Below, piece by piece: positions 1 to 7,385 of a DNA stretch of 64,000 nucleotides. Below the pieces are notes generated by a model. It was given only the letters and a program-made list of their open reading frames with translations. It had not been told where the DNA came from and made no database searches. Source of the DNA: Streptococcus iniae (lineage in GTDB: Bacteria > Bacillota > Bacilli > Lactobacillales > Streptococcaceae); contig NZ_CP132230.1 of assembly GCF_030732225.1 (NCBI RefSeq), positions 1,020,001 through 1,084,000 on the forward strand, read 5' to 3'. The stretch's first letter is position 1. Every line of letters begins with the position of its first letter. The position numbers and the translations under genes were made by a program.

Positions 1-288
1 TAGACAGAGTCTAAAATCTTCATAAGCTTGTTTATGATGGTTTTTAAAAGGACTAAGGTAACTATTAGTATTTTCTTGCTTTCCTAAAATATAATAACCA
101 CTCTTTGGAACAGCATAAACTAGTCCCTGGTATTTCAAGTCTAGTAAAGCACGTTGAACAGTATCTTTACTGCAATGATACGTTTGGCTTAGTGACCTAA
201 TAGAAGGAACTTTATCTCCTTTTACCAATGTTTCTTCAGTGATAGATTGGGTAATGTCATTAATAATTTGTTGGTATTTGTTTAGCAT
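1..288 (-). CDS. GntR-family regulator, N-terminal part (cut by window edge)
   Basis: The minus strand is open from ATG at 288 to the window edge and encodes 96 residues beginning MLNKYQQIINDITQSI. The first ~70 residues have the winged-helix pattern of GntR-family DNA-binding domains (VPSIRSLSQTYHCSKDTVQRAL followed by a GLVYAVPKSGYYI wing). The rest lies outside the window, so it cannot be decided whether a ligand-binding domain or a MocR-type aminotransferase domain follows. It is divergent from the ABC-F gene to its right, with the plus-strand promoter at 385-413 between them. Confidence 0.75.
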   Translation of the reverse strand, partial: MLNKYQQIINDITQSITEETLVKGDKVPSIRSLSQTYHCSKDTVQRALLDLKYQGLVYAVPKSGYYILGKQENTNSYLSPFKNHHKQAYEDFRLCL

Positions 289-384
289 GCCTTATGTCCC
301 CATACAGATTCTTTTTTATATTCTATCTTAAATAGCAAAAAGAGGCAAATTTGGAATAGAATAAGTGACTTGGCCTATCATGCG

Positions 385-413
385 TTGACAAATGTGCGTA
401 TTTTTGCCATAAT
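385..413 (+). promoter_or_regulatory. Promoter of the ABC-F gene
   Basis: TTGACA at 385-390 and CATAAT at 408-413 are separated by 17 bp. The predicted transcript starts near 420, just before the hairpin at 429-448. Confidence 0.65.
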
Positions 414-428
414 GACATATAGATTTAT

Positions 429-448
429 GCCGTTTTGACGGCTTTTTT
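429..448 (+). terminator. Terminator-like hairpin in the 5' leader of the ABC-F gene
   Basis: GCCGT (429-433) and ACGGC (438-442) flank a four-base loop and are followed by six T. The hairpin lies between the promoter at 385-413 and the ATG at 468, so it would act as an attenuator of the ABC-F gene and not as an end-of-gene terminator. A three-codon frame ATG-CCG-TTT-TGA (427-438) overlaps the stem, but it has no visible ribosome site. Confidence 0.5.
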
Positions 449-467
449 GATGATTAAGGATGATAAT

Positions 468-2012
468 ATGAGTATTTTAGAAGTAAAACATTTAAGTCAC
501 GGTTTTGGTGATAGAGCCATTTTTGAGAATGTGTCTTTTAGATTATTAAAGGGCGAACACATTGGCCTTGTTGGTGCTAATGGTGAAGGCAAATCAACCT
601 TCATGAGTATTGTTACAGGACATTTGCAACCTGATGAAGGTAAAATTGAATGGTCAAAATATGTAACAGCTGGCTATTTGGATCAACATACTATTCTTGA
701 ACCAGGATTAACAGTTCGTGATGTCTTGAGAACAGCTTTTGATGAGCTTTTTAAAACCGAAGCGAGTATTAATGATATCTATGCAGCTATGGCTGAACCT
801 GATGCTGATATTGATGCTTTAATGGAAGAGGTTGGAGAACTACAGGATCGCTTGGAAACACGTGATTTTTATACTTTAGATGCAAAAATTGATGAAGTTG
901 CAAGAGCTCTTGGTGTCATGGACTTTGGGATGGATTCTGACGTTACAGAACTATCTGGTGGTCAGAGAACAAAAATTCTGCTAGCCAAGCTATTGTTAGA
1001 AAAACCCGACATTCTCTTACTTGATGAACCGACAAACTACCTTGACGCGGAGCATATTGATTGGTTAAAACGTTACCTTCAAAACTACGAAAATGCCTTT
1101 GTTTTGATTTCTCACGATATTCCTTTCTTAAATGATGTTATTAATATTGTCTATCATGTTGAAAATCAAGACTTGGTGCGTTATACTGGCGATTATTATC
1201 AATTTAAAGAGGTTTATGAGATGAAGAAATCTCAAATTGAAGCCGCCTATGAACGTCAGCAAAAAGAAATTGCGGACTTAAAAGATTTTGTGAACAGAAA
1301 TAAAGCGCGTGTTGCAACACGTAATATGGCCATGTCTCGTCAGAAAAAATTAGACAAAATGGATATTATTGAGTTACAATCTGAAAAACCAAAACCAAGT
1401 TTTGAATTTAAAGAATCACGAACTCCAAGTCGTTTTATTTTTCAAGCTAGAGATTTGGTCATTGGTTATGACCGCCCCTTGACAAAAGAGGCACTAAATC
1501 TATCTTTTGAACGAAATCAAAAAATTGCTATTACAGGAGCTAATGGTATTGGAAAATCCACCCTCCTTAAAAGTTTATTGGGTTTGATCCACCCTATTTC
1601 TGGGGAAGTTGAGCGAGGGGATTTTATTGATTTAGGCTATTTTGAGCAAGAAGTGGCAGGAGGCAATCGCCAAACGCCTCTAGAAGCTGTTTGGGATGCA
1701 TTTCCGGCCTTAAATCAAGCAGAAGTTCGTGCAGCATTGGCACGTTGTGGCTTAACGTCAAAACACATTGAAAGCCAAATTCAAGTGCTTTCGGGTGGAG
1801 AACAAACTAAAGTACGTTTTTGTTTGTTGATGAATAGAGAAAATAATGTTTTGGTTCTTGACGAGCCGACAAACCACTTGGACGTGGATGCTAAAGATGA
1901 GTTGAAGCGTGCTTTGCAAGCTTACAAAGGTTCTATTTTGATGGTTTGTCATGAACCTGATTTTTATGAAGGCTGGGTAAATGATATTTGGGACTTTAAT
2001 CAATTAACCTAG
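468..2012 (+). CDS. ABC-F family ATP-binding protein (ribosome-associated type)
   Basis: The product is a 514-residue soluble protein with two ATP-binding domains and no membrane segment, the architecture of ABC-F proteins that act on the ribosome in translation or antibiotic protection. Domain 1 has Walker A GANGEGKS (residues 36-43), signature LSGGQ and Walker B LLLDEPTNYLD. A charged linker rich in K, E and R follows, then domain 2 with GANGIGKS, LSGGEQ and VLVLDEPTNHLD. I chose the ATG at 468 because AAGGA lies just upstream and homologues start MSILEV; an in-frame upstream codon at 435 would fall inside the hairpin. The terminator-like leader suggests attenuation, as known for several antibiotic-resistance ABC-F genes, but whether this protein confers resistance cannot be seen from sequence. 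Confidence 0.85.
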   Translation: MSILEVKHLSHGFGDRAIFENVSFRLLKGEHIGLVGANGEGKSTFMSIVTGHLQPDEGKIEWSKYVTAGYLDQHTILEPGLTVRDVLRTAFDELFKTEASINDIYAAMAEPDADIDALMEEVGELQDRLETRDFYTLDAKIDEVARALGVMDFGMDSDVTELSGGQRTKILLAKLLLEKPDILLLDEPTNYLDAEHIDWLKRYLQNYENAFVLISHDIPFLNDVINIVYHVENQDLVRYTGDYYQFKEVYEMKKSQIEAAYERQQKEIADLKDFVNRNKARVATRNMAMSRQKKLDKMDIIELQSEKPKPSFEFKESRTPSRFIFQARDLVIGYDRPLTKEALNLSFERNQKIAITGANGIGKSTLLKSLLGLIHPISGEVERGDFIDLGYFEQEVAGGNRQTPLEAVWDAFPALNQAEVRAALARCGLTSKHIESQIQVLSGGEQTKVRFCLLMNRENNVLVLDEPTNHLDVDAKDELKRALQAYKGSILMVCHEPDFYEGWVNDIWDFNQLT

Positions 2013-2027
2013 TGGTTAAAATCTGAG

Positions 2028-2074
2028 AATCAAGAAAATGGAGACAGAATGAATTTGTCTCCATTTTCTTGATT
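2028..2074 (+). terminator. Long inverted repeat after the ABC-F gene
   Basis: Arms AATCAAGAAAATGGAGACA (2028-2046) and its exact complement (2056-2074) form a 19-bp stem with a 9-base loop. There is no strong T run, but the position 16 bp after the stop fits a transcription end. Confidence 0.6.
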
Positions 2075-2102
2075 GTGTGACTTTAAGTAAGGAGTTTGGA
2101 TT

Positions 2103-2306
2103 ATGAAGTAACATGAAGATTTTAAAATTTTGCATGAAGTTGACTTGGCAAGTGTAGATGGTGGTAAAATTAATTGGGGATCTGTTGCAGGAAATTGTGT
2201 AGGCGGAGCAATAATTACAGGAGCTTTCTCAGGCCTCTTATATATACTAGACGCAGGAATTGGATGTGTTGTTGGATCAGGACAGTCTATTATTAATGAA
2301 CTATAG
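2103..2306 (+). pseudogene. Class II bacteriocin precursor with a stop codon in the leader
   Basis: Read in one frame from ATG 2103, behind a strong AAGGAG site (2089-2094), the product is MK-stop-HEDFKILHEVDLASVDGG followed by about 46 residues beginning KINWGSVAGNC and rich in Gly, Ala and Ile. That is a double-glycine leader (GG at codons 20-21) and a small hydrophobic bacteriocin core with two Cys. The third codon is TAA (2109-2111), so the normal start cannot give the full leader. An in-frame TTG downstream would remove part of the leader. No processing transporter is visible nearby. The next ORF overlaps its end, as immunity genes often do. I read it as a silenced bacteriocin gene. Confidence 0.65.
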
Positions 2307-2427
2307 ATTATTAATAATAGGACTAATTTTAGTTCTAGTTGCATTATTGATAGTTAGTGTTATTAAAGAGGATTTGCATTTTTTGCGAATCAAGAAGATT
2401 TTTTTTCAAGGCTACATTATCAATTAA
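2296..2427 (+). CDS. Small membrane peptide overlapping the bacteriocin gene
   Basis: A 43-residue product begins MNYRLLIIGLILVLVALLIV, one membrane-spanning segment, followed by a basic tail (RIKKIFFQGY). Its ATG overlaps the last 11 bases of the bacteriocin frame, which suggests translational coupling. By size, position and topology it could be the immunity peptide, but no family is recognised and it is too short for certainty. Confidence 0.45.
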   Translation: MNYRLLIIGLILVLVALLIVSVIKEDLHFLRIKKIFFQGYIIN

Positions 2428-2472
2428 AGAGTGGCAAAGTGTTCATCTGGCCAAATCAAGATATTTCTTACA

Positions 2473-2500
2473 CTGTTTGATGACACTCAAACAGTTTTTT
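2473..2500 (+). terminator. Rho-independent terminator after the bacteriocin locus
   Basis: CTGTTTGA (2473-2480) pairs with TCAAACAG (2487-2494) and is followed by six T. Confidence 0.75.
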
Positions 2501-2512
2501 GATGCATAATTG

Positions 2513-2541
2513 TTGACAAAAATGACGAGAGATAATAAAAT
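2513..2541 (+). promoter_or_regulatory. Promoter of the two small stress-type genes
   Basis: TTGACA (2513-2518) and TAAAAT (2536-2541) are 17 bp apart. The predicted leader to the first ATG at 2711 is about 160 bases and contains GGTTTTACTAGTGTCC-type sequence whose role I cannot assign. Confidence 0.6.
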
Positions 2542-2710
2542 GACACTATAGAAAACAAAACGTGTTGTCACTTTTTTTAAAATAGACTTTGACTTCTATT
2601 ATAAGTGTATCGGTACGATGAGTCTTCTATTTCGATAAGACACTAGGAAATGCACTGGTAAAACTAATTAGGTTTTACTAGTGTCCTATTTTCTAAAAGA
2701 GGAGAGACGT

Positions 2711-2863
2711 ATGAAATTACATGTTAATAAAGTAGTTAAAAACAACAAAATCCCTAAAACTCAGAAAAAAGTTAGTAAAACAGACCTTGTTCAACTTGTA
2801 TTATTGTTGATTCCGGCTATTAAGTTAGCGCGAAAAATACTTAATGATCGAAAAATGAGATAG
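2711..2863 (+). CDS. Small basic hypothetical protein
   Basis: The 50-residue product starts at ATG 2711, just after AGGAGAG. Its N-terminal half is strongly basic (MKLHVNKVVKNNKIPKTQKK) and is followed by a short hydrophobic stretch (LVQLVLLLIPAIKLA) and a basic end, so it may lie at the membrane. It is 9 bp upstream of the YtxH-like gene and shares its promoter, so a linked envelope role is an inference. No family is recognised. Confidence 0.6.
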   Translation: MKLHVNKVVKNNKIPKTQKKVSKTDLVQLVLLLIPAIKLARKILNDRKMR

Positions 2864-2872
2864 GAGATTTTT

Positions 2873-3217
2873 ATGACACCTAAAAATAAAGGACTTTTAA
2901 TCGGATTAACTGTAGGAGGCTTTGCTGCAGCACTTGCTTATCTTAGTCTTTCTGAGTCTGACAAAAACCAGCTTTTAAAAGAAAGTAGTGACAAGGTTGA
3001 TGATCTTAATGATAAGGTTAAAGAGTTAAGTGATCATCTGACAGACTTTCTATCTGAAAAAGCTGAGGACACTAAAGAGCTTGTTGAAGATTATTCTGAT
3101 TCATTAAATTCAGGTTTTGATCACAGTTATCAAGCTGTAAAAAAAGATGTCTTATCTTACACAGGCTTAGCTGGACAAAAACTTAAAGATGTTGTGGGAA
3201 AGTTGTCTGAAAAATAA
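2873..3217 (+). CDS. YtxH-like general stress membrane protein
   Basis: The 114-residue product has one N-terminal membrane segment (about residues 6-26: KGLLIGLTVGGFAAALAYLSL) and a long charged, coiled-coil-like region with many K, E and D. This is the pattern of YtxH-domain proteins, which are linked to general stress in Firmicutes. The SD is GGAG at 2863-2866. It is the second gene of an operon with the small basic protein. Its terminator hairpin (from 3233) has been split by the IS1182 element, although the duplication keeps a full copy at this end. Confidence 0.7.
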   Translation: MTPKNKGLLIGLTVGGFAAALAYLSLSESDKNQLLKESSDKVDDLNDKVKELSDHLTDFLSEKAEDTKELVEDYSDSLNSGFDHSYQAVKKDVLSYTGLAGQKLKDVVGKLSEK

Positions 3218-3222
3218 TGTCA

Positions 3223-4692
3223 TTATAAAAAAAGAGGCCTTAGCCTCTCAGATTGAAGACAAACTAGTGACATTGCTAGTTTGTTTTTTTTATTGTTTCG
3301 CCTAAATTTCACTAAAATCAGATAAATAAGGCATTTAAGCCCAAAATAAAAAGGCTTCCCAGCCATCATTTTAACCCATTTTTTGAGATTTAGGCACGCT
3401 AAAGTCAGTCCAACTTTAGCTTTCATTTTGGACTTTCCAATTTCTCTAGTATAACGAAGGTTGTGGTATTCTTTAGCCGTTCCAAAAAGCCGCTCAATAC
3501 TCTGTTTGCGCTGTTTATAGAGTTCTTTCATACCACTTTGATGCCGAATATCCTCACAAATATCCAGGTAGTCTTTCCAGATATGTCGGGTCACTACCTT
3601 TTGGTGATTCTTACTGTCAGTACAAATTCCTAGAAGGGGACAAGAAACACAAATTTCGGGGGCACTTTTATATTCTCTGTAGCCAGCTCGATTTGTTGTT
3701 GTATAAGACAATACTTGGTGTTCAGGACAAAGATAACACTCATAATAGGAGTCATAAATAAAATCATTTGGTCTTAAATTGCCTTTCTTACCACGAGGCC
3801 TAGTATAGGGGAAAACAGGTCTCACTTCATTATCCAAGAGTAACTTGGCAATACTAGGAGTCTTGTAGCCAGAATCAGCGATAATAAAGTCTGGCCGGAA
3901 CTCTTTTATCTTCTTCCAAAGTGCAGGAAATGCTTGACTATCATGAGTATTTCCTGCATCTACAGTATAGGCTAAGACCCAACCATTCTTATCGCATGCC
4001 ACTTGACTTGTGTAAGCAAAGACATCTTTATGTTCTCCCTTATGATACCAACCACTTTCAGGATCGGTCGTAGAAACTTTCTTATTTATGGGCTCTTTTT
4101 CTTTGGCGAGCCCTAGCGACTTTTTTTCATGTTTCTCCCTGTCCCTAGCAATTTCCAGCTCCAATTGGTCACTCATAAACTTAGCTTGTCTATCAACTTT
4201 CTGATTGCTATATTTGTGACTGTTAGCAGCTGCCTTGATATGAGTGCCATCCACAAAAATTTCAGTCGGATCAATCAGCCCAGCATTAAGGCATAGCCCT
4301 AATATATGAGAAAAGATGGCTTCAATCACTTGTTTATCTTGAAAACGACGACTGTAGTTCTTGCCGTAAGTCGTAAAATGAGGGACCTTATCTTCCAATG
4401 TCAATCCAAGAAACCAGCGGTAAGCCACATTCACTTCTATCTCTTTAATGGTTTGTCTCATAGAACGAATACCAAAGAGACATTGGATAATAGGGAGTTT
4501 AACTAACATCACTGGATCTAAACTAGGACGCCCATTATCAAGACAATAACTATCTGTCACTAAGTCATAAATAAAAGAGAAATCAATAGCTTGGTCAATT
4601 TGACGAAGCAGATGATCTTCTGGAACTAACTCATCTAGGGTATAAAAACCGACTTGATTGCGATTGTAATTAGGATTTTCTTTGTGAAACAT
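3223..4692 (-). CDS. IS1182-family transposase
   Basis: The 489-residue protein begins MFHKENPNYNRNQVGFYTLD at ATG 4692, behind GAGGTG; a GTG three codons upstream is possible. It has the IS1182 layout: an N-terminal domain ending near VPHFTTYGKNYSRRF, a DDE core with EIFVDGTHIKAAANSHKY, VDAGNTHDSQAF and IIADSGYKTP, a Cys-rich patch (YYECYLCPEH, CVSCPLLGIC) and a final SIERLFGTAKEYHNLRYTR. The reading frame passes through the left inverted repeat and the duplicated terminator and stops at TAA 3223-3225 outside the element, so its last nine or so residues come from host DNA. It appears otherwise intact. Confidence 0.9.
   Translation of the reverse strand: MFHKENPNYNRNQVGFYTLDELVPEDHLLRQIDQAIDFSFIYDLVTDSYCLDNGRPSLDPVMLVKLPIIQCLFGIRSMRQTIKEIEVNVAYRWFLGLTLEDKVPHFTTYGKNYSRRFQDKQVIEAIFSHILGLCLNAGLIDPTEIFVDGTHIKAAANSHKYSNQKVDRQAKFMSDQLELEIARDREKHEKKSLGLAKEKEPINKKVSTTDPESGWYHKGEHKDVFAYTSQVACDKNGWVLAYTVDAGNTHDSQAFPALWKKIKEFRPDFIIADSGYKTPSIAKLLLDNEVRPVFPYTRPRGKKGNLRPNDFIYDSYYECYLCPEHQVLSYTTTNRAGYREYKSAPEICVSCPLLGICTDSKNHQKVVTRHIWKDYLDICEDIRHQSGMKELYKQRKQSIERLFGTAKEYHNLRYTREIGKSKMKAKVGLTLACLNLKKWVKMMAGKPFYFGLKCLIYLILVKFRRNNKKNKLAMSLVCLQSERLRPLFL
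3233..3248. repeat. Target duplication of the IS1182 element (left copy), a terminator stem
   Basis: AGAGGCCTTAGCCTCT is a 16-bp near-palindrome (AGAGGC ctta GCCTCT). It occurs again exactly at 4943-4958. With the A run on the left and the T run on the right of the two copies, it was the bidirectional terminator between two convergent genes. Confidence 0.85.
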
Positions 4693-4942
4693 AGAGAGCA
4701 CCTCACAATTATTTTTACTATTATTATACTCCCAAGAAGAGAAAATCTCTCACTTTTAATGACGATTGTGATGTTTTTCCCAGTGGCATGAGTGGCTTAT
4801 TCCGAATTAGAAAAGCCACGACGGCATTTTTTAGACCAGGGCTAAAAAATGAGTAATGGAATTCTGAAGGAAGTCGCTTACGTCCGAGCCACTTTTGAAA
4901 AACATCAAAAAGAGTGAAGACAGGGACTTTGTCTTCACTCTG
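3249..4942 (-). mobile_element. IS1182-family insertion sequence, 1694 bp
   Basis: The ends are CAGATTGAAGACAAA (3249-3263) and the complement of CAGAGTGAAGACAAA (4928-4942), 15-bp inverted repeats with one mismatch. It carries one transposase on the minus strand. It is flanked by the 16-bp duplication of a terminator stem-loop. Inside the left end a further hairpin (ACAAACTAG 3259-3267 with CTAGTTTGT 3276-3284, then a T run) would stop transcription entering from the left. Confidence 0.9.
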
Positions 4943-4958
4943 AGAGGCCTTAGCCTCT
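4943..4958. repeat. Target duplication of the IS1182 element (right copy)
   Basis: This is identical to 3233-3248 and is followed by a T run (4956-4964). It restores a full terminator hairpin for the side facing the diacylglycerol-kinase-like gene. Confidence 0.85.
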
Positions 4959-4962
4959 TTTT

Positions 4963-5865
4963 TTATGGGACGATGACTGTAATGGCTTCTTTTAGAACTG
5001 TTAAATCAATGGGAAGGTAGTCACTTTTATCACCGTCAATTCTAGTCCGTGCAACCGCAAAATGGTCTTTTCTAACAGGGGATAACTTTAAAGAATTGGT
5101 ATGGAAATGCTTAATTTGTTTGGCATTAGAAAAATCGCCTTGACGAAATTCATTGATATGTTTTAAAAAAGGGAAAAAAGCAATTTTTTTCATGGTGTAA
5201 ACCTGTAGTAAGCCATCATTAACTAAGGCATCTGGTGAAAATGAATGAAAGCCTGCTATGGTGTTACTCATTGTAATTAATAAAAATCGAGTTTTAATAA
5301 TTGTGGTCTTTTGGGGAGTTTCAATCGAAAGATGGTAACTTCTATTTCGTCTTAGTATTTTAATACTATCCTTTAAGAAGGCTAATGGGCCCCATTTCCG
5401 TTTTTCTTCAGAAGTAACATTTGCAGCAATATCTGCAAGAAGTCCTAAAGTTAAACTGCTAATCATATAGTTATCATTAGCTTTACAAATGTCTACTCGT
5501 TTTTCATTGCCAGCAACAATAGTTTTGATTGCGGTCTCGACGTCTAATGGAATAGATAATGATTTTGCAAAATTATTAACAGTACCTGAAGGTATGAGAC
5601 CAATTTTAGAAAAACTGCCTCCTTCATAGACACCGCCAATAATTTTATTTAAAGTGCCATCGCCTCCTAGCGGAATAACAATATCGGTTTTAGCTTGAGC
5701 GACTTTTTTGGCTTTTTCAAAGGCATCTTTGCTGTTTTCAGGACAAATTATTGTAATGTTTTCAGCTGAAAACCCATGATTGATAAGACTATTTTTAACA
5801 GTTTCTTGAAGCTGATCATCTTTTTTACCAGATTTTGGATTATAAAATATAGCAACGGTCTTCAT
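4963..5865 (-). CDS. Diacylglycerol kinase family lipid kinase (DagK/YegS type)
   Basis: The 300-residue cytoplasmic or peripheral lipid kinase would phosphorylate diacylglycerol or a related lipid. The fold markers are NPKSGKK near the start (residues 9-14), the nucleotide-binding GGDGTLN (67-73) and IPSGTVNNFAKSL. The second domain contains the conserved DALVNDGLLQV. The length is normal for the family. It is the last gene of a minus-strand run with hemolysin III and the DUF1836 regulator, 75 bp below hemolysin III. The substrate is inferred from family only. Confidence 0.85.
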   Translation of the reverse strand: MKTVAIFYNPKSGKKDDQLQETVKNSLINHGFSAENITIICPENSKDAFEKAKKVAQAKTDIVIPLGGDGTLNKIIGGVYEGGSFSKIGLIPSGTVNNFAKSLSIPLDVETAIKTIVAGNEKRVDICKANDNYMISSLTLGLLADIAANVTSEEKRKWGPLAFLKDSIKILRRNRSYHLSIETPQKTTIIKTRFLLITMSNTIAGFHSFSPDALVNDGLLQVYTMKKIAFFPFLKHINEFRQGDFSNAKQIKHFHTNSLKLSPVRKDHFAVARTRIDGDKSDYLPIDLTVLKEAITVIVP

Positions 5866-5940
5866 CTAAATGTCCTCCTTATTTTTATAACTTATTATAA
5901 ACCTATCAATAAACTAAATCTATTGGAGCAACTTGTCATT

Positions 5941-6591
5941 TTAGTTCATATGAAAAATAATGGCAAGCATTTGCAGAAATGAAGCTAATAGAATAAAAAG
6001 ATGCCAAATCATATGAAAATAGGGTCTCTTCTTAGCATAAAATAGAGCACCTATAGTGTAAGATAGACCACCTAGTAACATCAATATTCCGAAAGTTATC
6101 GTCATTTTAGGAAGTATAATAGGAAAAATAAAAACAACCATCCAGCCCATAATGAGGTATAAGATAAGACTAAATTTTTCATTGATTTTTTGTGCAAATA
6201 TTTTATAAAGAATTCCAAAAATAGTCACCCCCCACTGTAAAATCATGATGATATAACCAAGCCATCCACCAACTAAAGATAAGGCAATTGGTGTATATGA
6301 GCCTGCAATGGCAACATAGATCATGCTGTGGTCAATAATGCGTAAAATGTATTTTTGTGGCGAATGGTATGACATGGAGTGATAGATGCTTGATGATAGA
6401 AACATCAAAAAGAGACTAATCATAAAAATTGATGTGCCTACAGCTGTTGTAAGATTGTTGGTTTTGTAAGAAAATATAGCTACCGCAGGGATTAATAATA
6501 ACATTATAAGTGCAGCAGCTCCGTGGGTGGTTGCGTTAGCGACTTCCTCACCAAAACTTAAGGGGTGGCTTTTTTTAAAGGTTTGGTTCAT
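5941..6591 (-). CDS. Hemolysin III family membrane protein
   Basis: The 216-residue protein has seven predicted membrane segments and the HlyIII/PAQR-type motifs: an early NATTHGAAA, SSSIYHSM, RIIDHSMIYVAIAGSYTP and a late HMIWHLFILLASFLQ. The conserved His and Asp residues are those that bind zinc in PAQR-family hydrolases. Despite the name, a haemolytic role is not established for most members. Its ATG overlaps the stop of the DUF1836 gene by four bases, so the two are co-translated. Confidence 0.9.
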   Translation of the reverse strand: MNQTFKKSHPLSFGEEVANATTHGAAALIMLLLIPAVAIFSYKTNNLTTAVGTSIFMISLFLMFLSSSIYHSMSYHSPQKYILRIIDHSMIYVAIAGSYTPIALSLVGGWLGYIIMILQWGVTIFGILYKIFAQKINEKFSLILYLIMGWMVVFIFPIILPKMTITFGILMLLGGLSYTIGALFYAKKRPYFHMIWHLFILLASFLQMLAIIFHMN

Positions 6592-7037
6592 TGGTTTTCC
6601 TCTTTGATTTGTAATGTGTTAACAATGCTGAGTGTTTTATAATAATGCTTCACGGTTTGACAGGCTAATATGATAATCTCTGAGCAATTGTCAGTTTGTT
6701 TATGATTCCAATAATGAACAAAAGCATCGTAGAGTTGCTCAGATGAATAATGAGAAGTGAGATTTTCTAAAACCACTGCAATAGTCTGAATTGGGAAGCT
6801 ATTTTTTAAGAGTGATATAGCAATCAATCTTCCTATTTGTTCTTTTTGATATTTCTTTTTAATAGGTTTTTTTAGATAGCCATGTTTGACGTAATTATTG
6901 ACCATTGAGGCGGTCAATTCTTTTTGCACCAACTCAGGAGTTATTGCGGTCGTTTGATTGACATACAGTAAGACTTGGTCAAGATAGAGGTCTAAATTGG
7001 GCAATTCCTCCCAAGAGGGAAGCGTTTGATAATTCAT
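6588..7037 (-). CDS. DUF1836 protein, probable regulator
   Basis: This is a 149-residue protein of the DUF1836 family. Residues 30-75 (LVQKELTASMVNNYVKHGYLKKPIKKKYQKEQIGRL) resemble a MerR-like helix-turn-helix. AAGGAG precedes the ATG. A perfect 11-bp-arm palindrome covers its promoter (7052-7076), so autoregulation is likely. It heads the run DUF1836, hemolysin III, lipid kinase, which suggests that it controls a small membrane-lipid operon. The DNA-binding role is inferred. Confidence 0.75.
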   Translation of the reverse strand: MNYQTLPSWEELPNLDLYLDQVLLYVNQTTAITPELVQKELTASMVNNYVKHGYLKKPIKKKYQKEQIGRLIAISLLKNSFPIQTIAVVLENLTSHYSSEQLYDAFVHYWNHKQTDNCSEIIILACQTVKHYYKTLSIVNTLQIKEENQ

Positions 7038-7051
7038 TTTTAAAAACTCCT

Positions 7052-7101
7052 TAATCTAGTTATGGTAACTAGATTATATAATTATATCAAAAATAATGCA
7101 A
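7052..7101 (-). promoter_or_regulatory. Promoter and palindromic operator of the DUF1836 operon
   Basis: Perfect palindrome arms TAATCTAGTTA (7052-7062) and TAACTAGATTA (7066-7076) surround TGG. On the minus strand, -10 TATAAT (7073-7078) overlaps the upstream arm and -35 TTGCAT (7096-7101) is 17 bp away. A protein bound here would block the start site. Confidence 0.7.
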
Positions 7102-7385
7102 ATAAGTTCCTTATTTTTTTCAAAATCGAAGCTTTTTACTAATCAGCTAGTCGCAAATAATATTCTTAAAGAGGCTATTGGATTAAGAATGGGTCATTTT
7201 ACTCCTAGACTGTGATTGTGACGGTTTTTGTTAGAAAAATACTAAGAGTATAATCATTTGTATTTAAAAATAGATAGTGATAGAATAAGTAAAATTACTA
7301 GTATTAACTGTTTTTGAGCTATCAAAATAGCAGTAAATATGGAAATCAGATGTCCTCATTTATTAATTTAGGTTTAGGAGAAAGT

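Noticed and set aside
2030..2344. 104-residue minus-strand ORF
   Set aside because: It is antisense to the bacteriocin frame and runs through the terminator stem. The plus-strand reading has a ribosome site, a leader and a core peptide.
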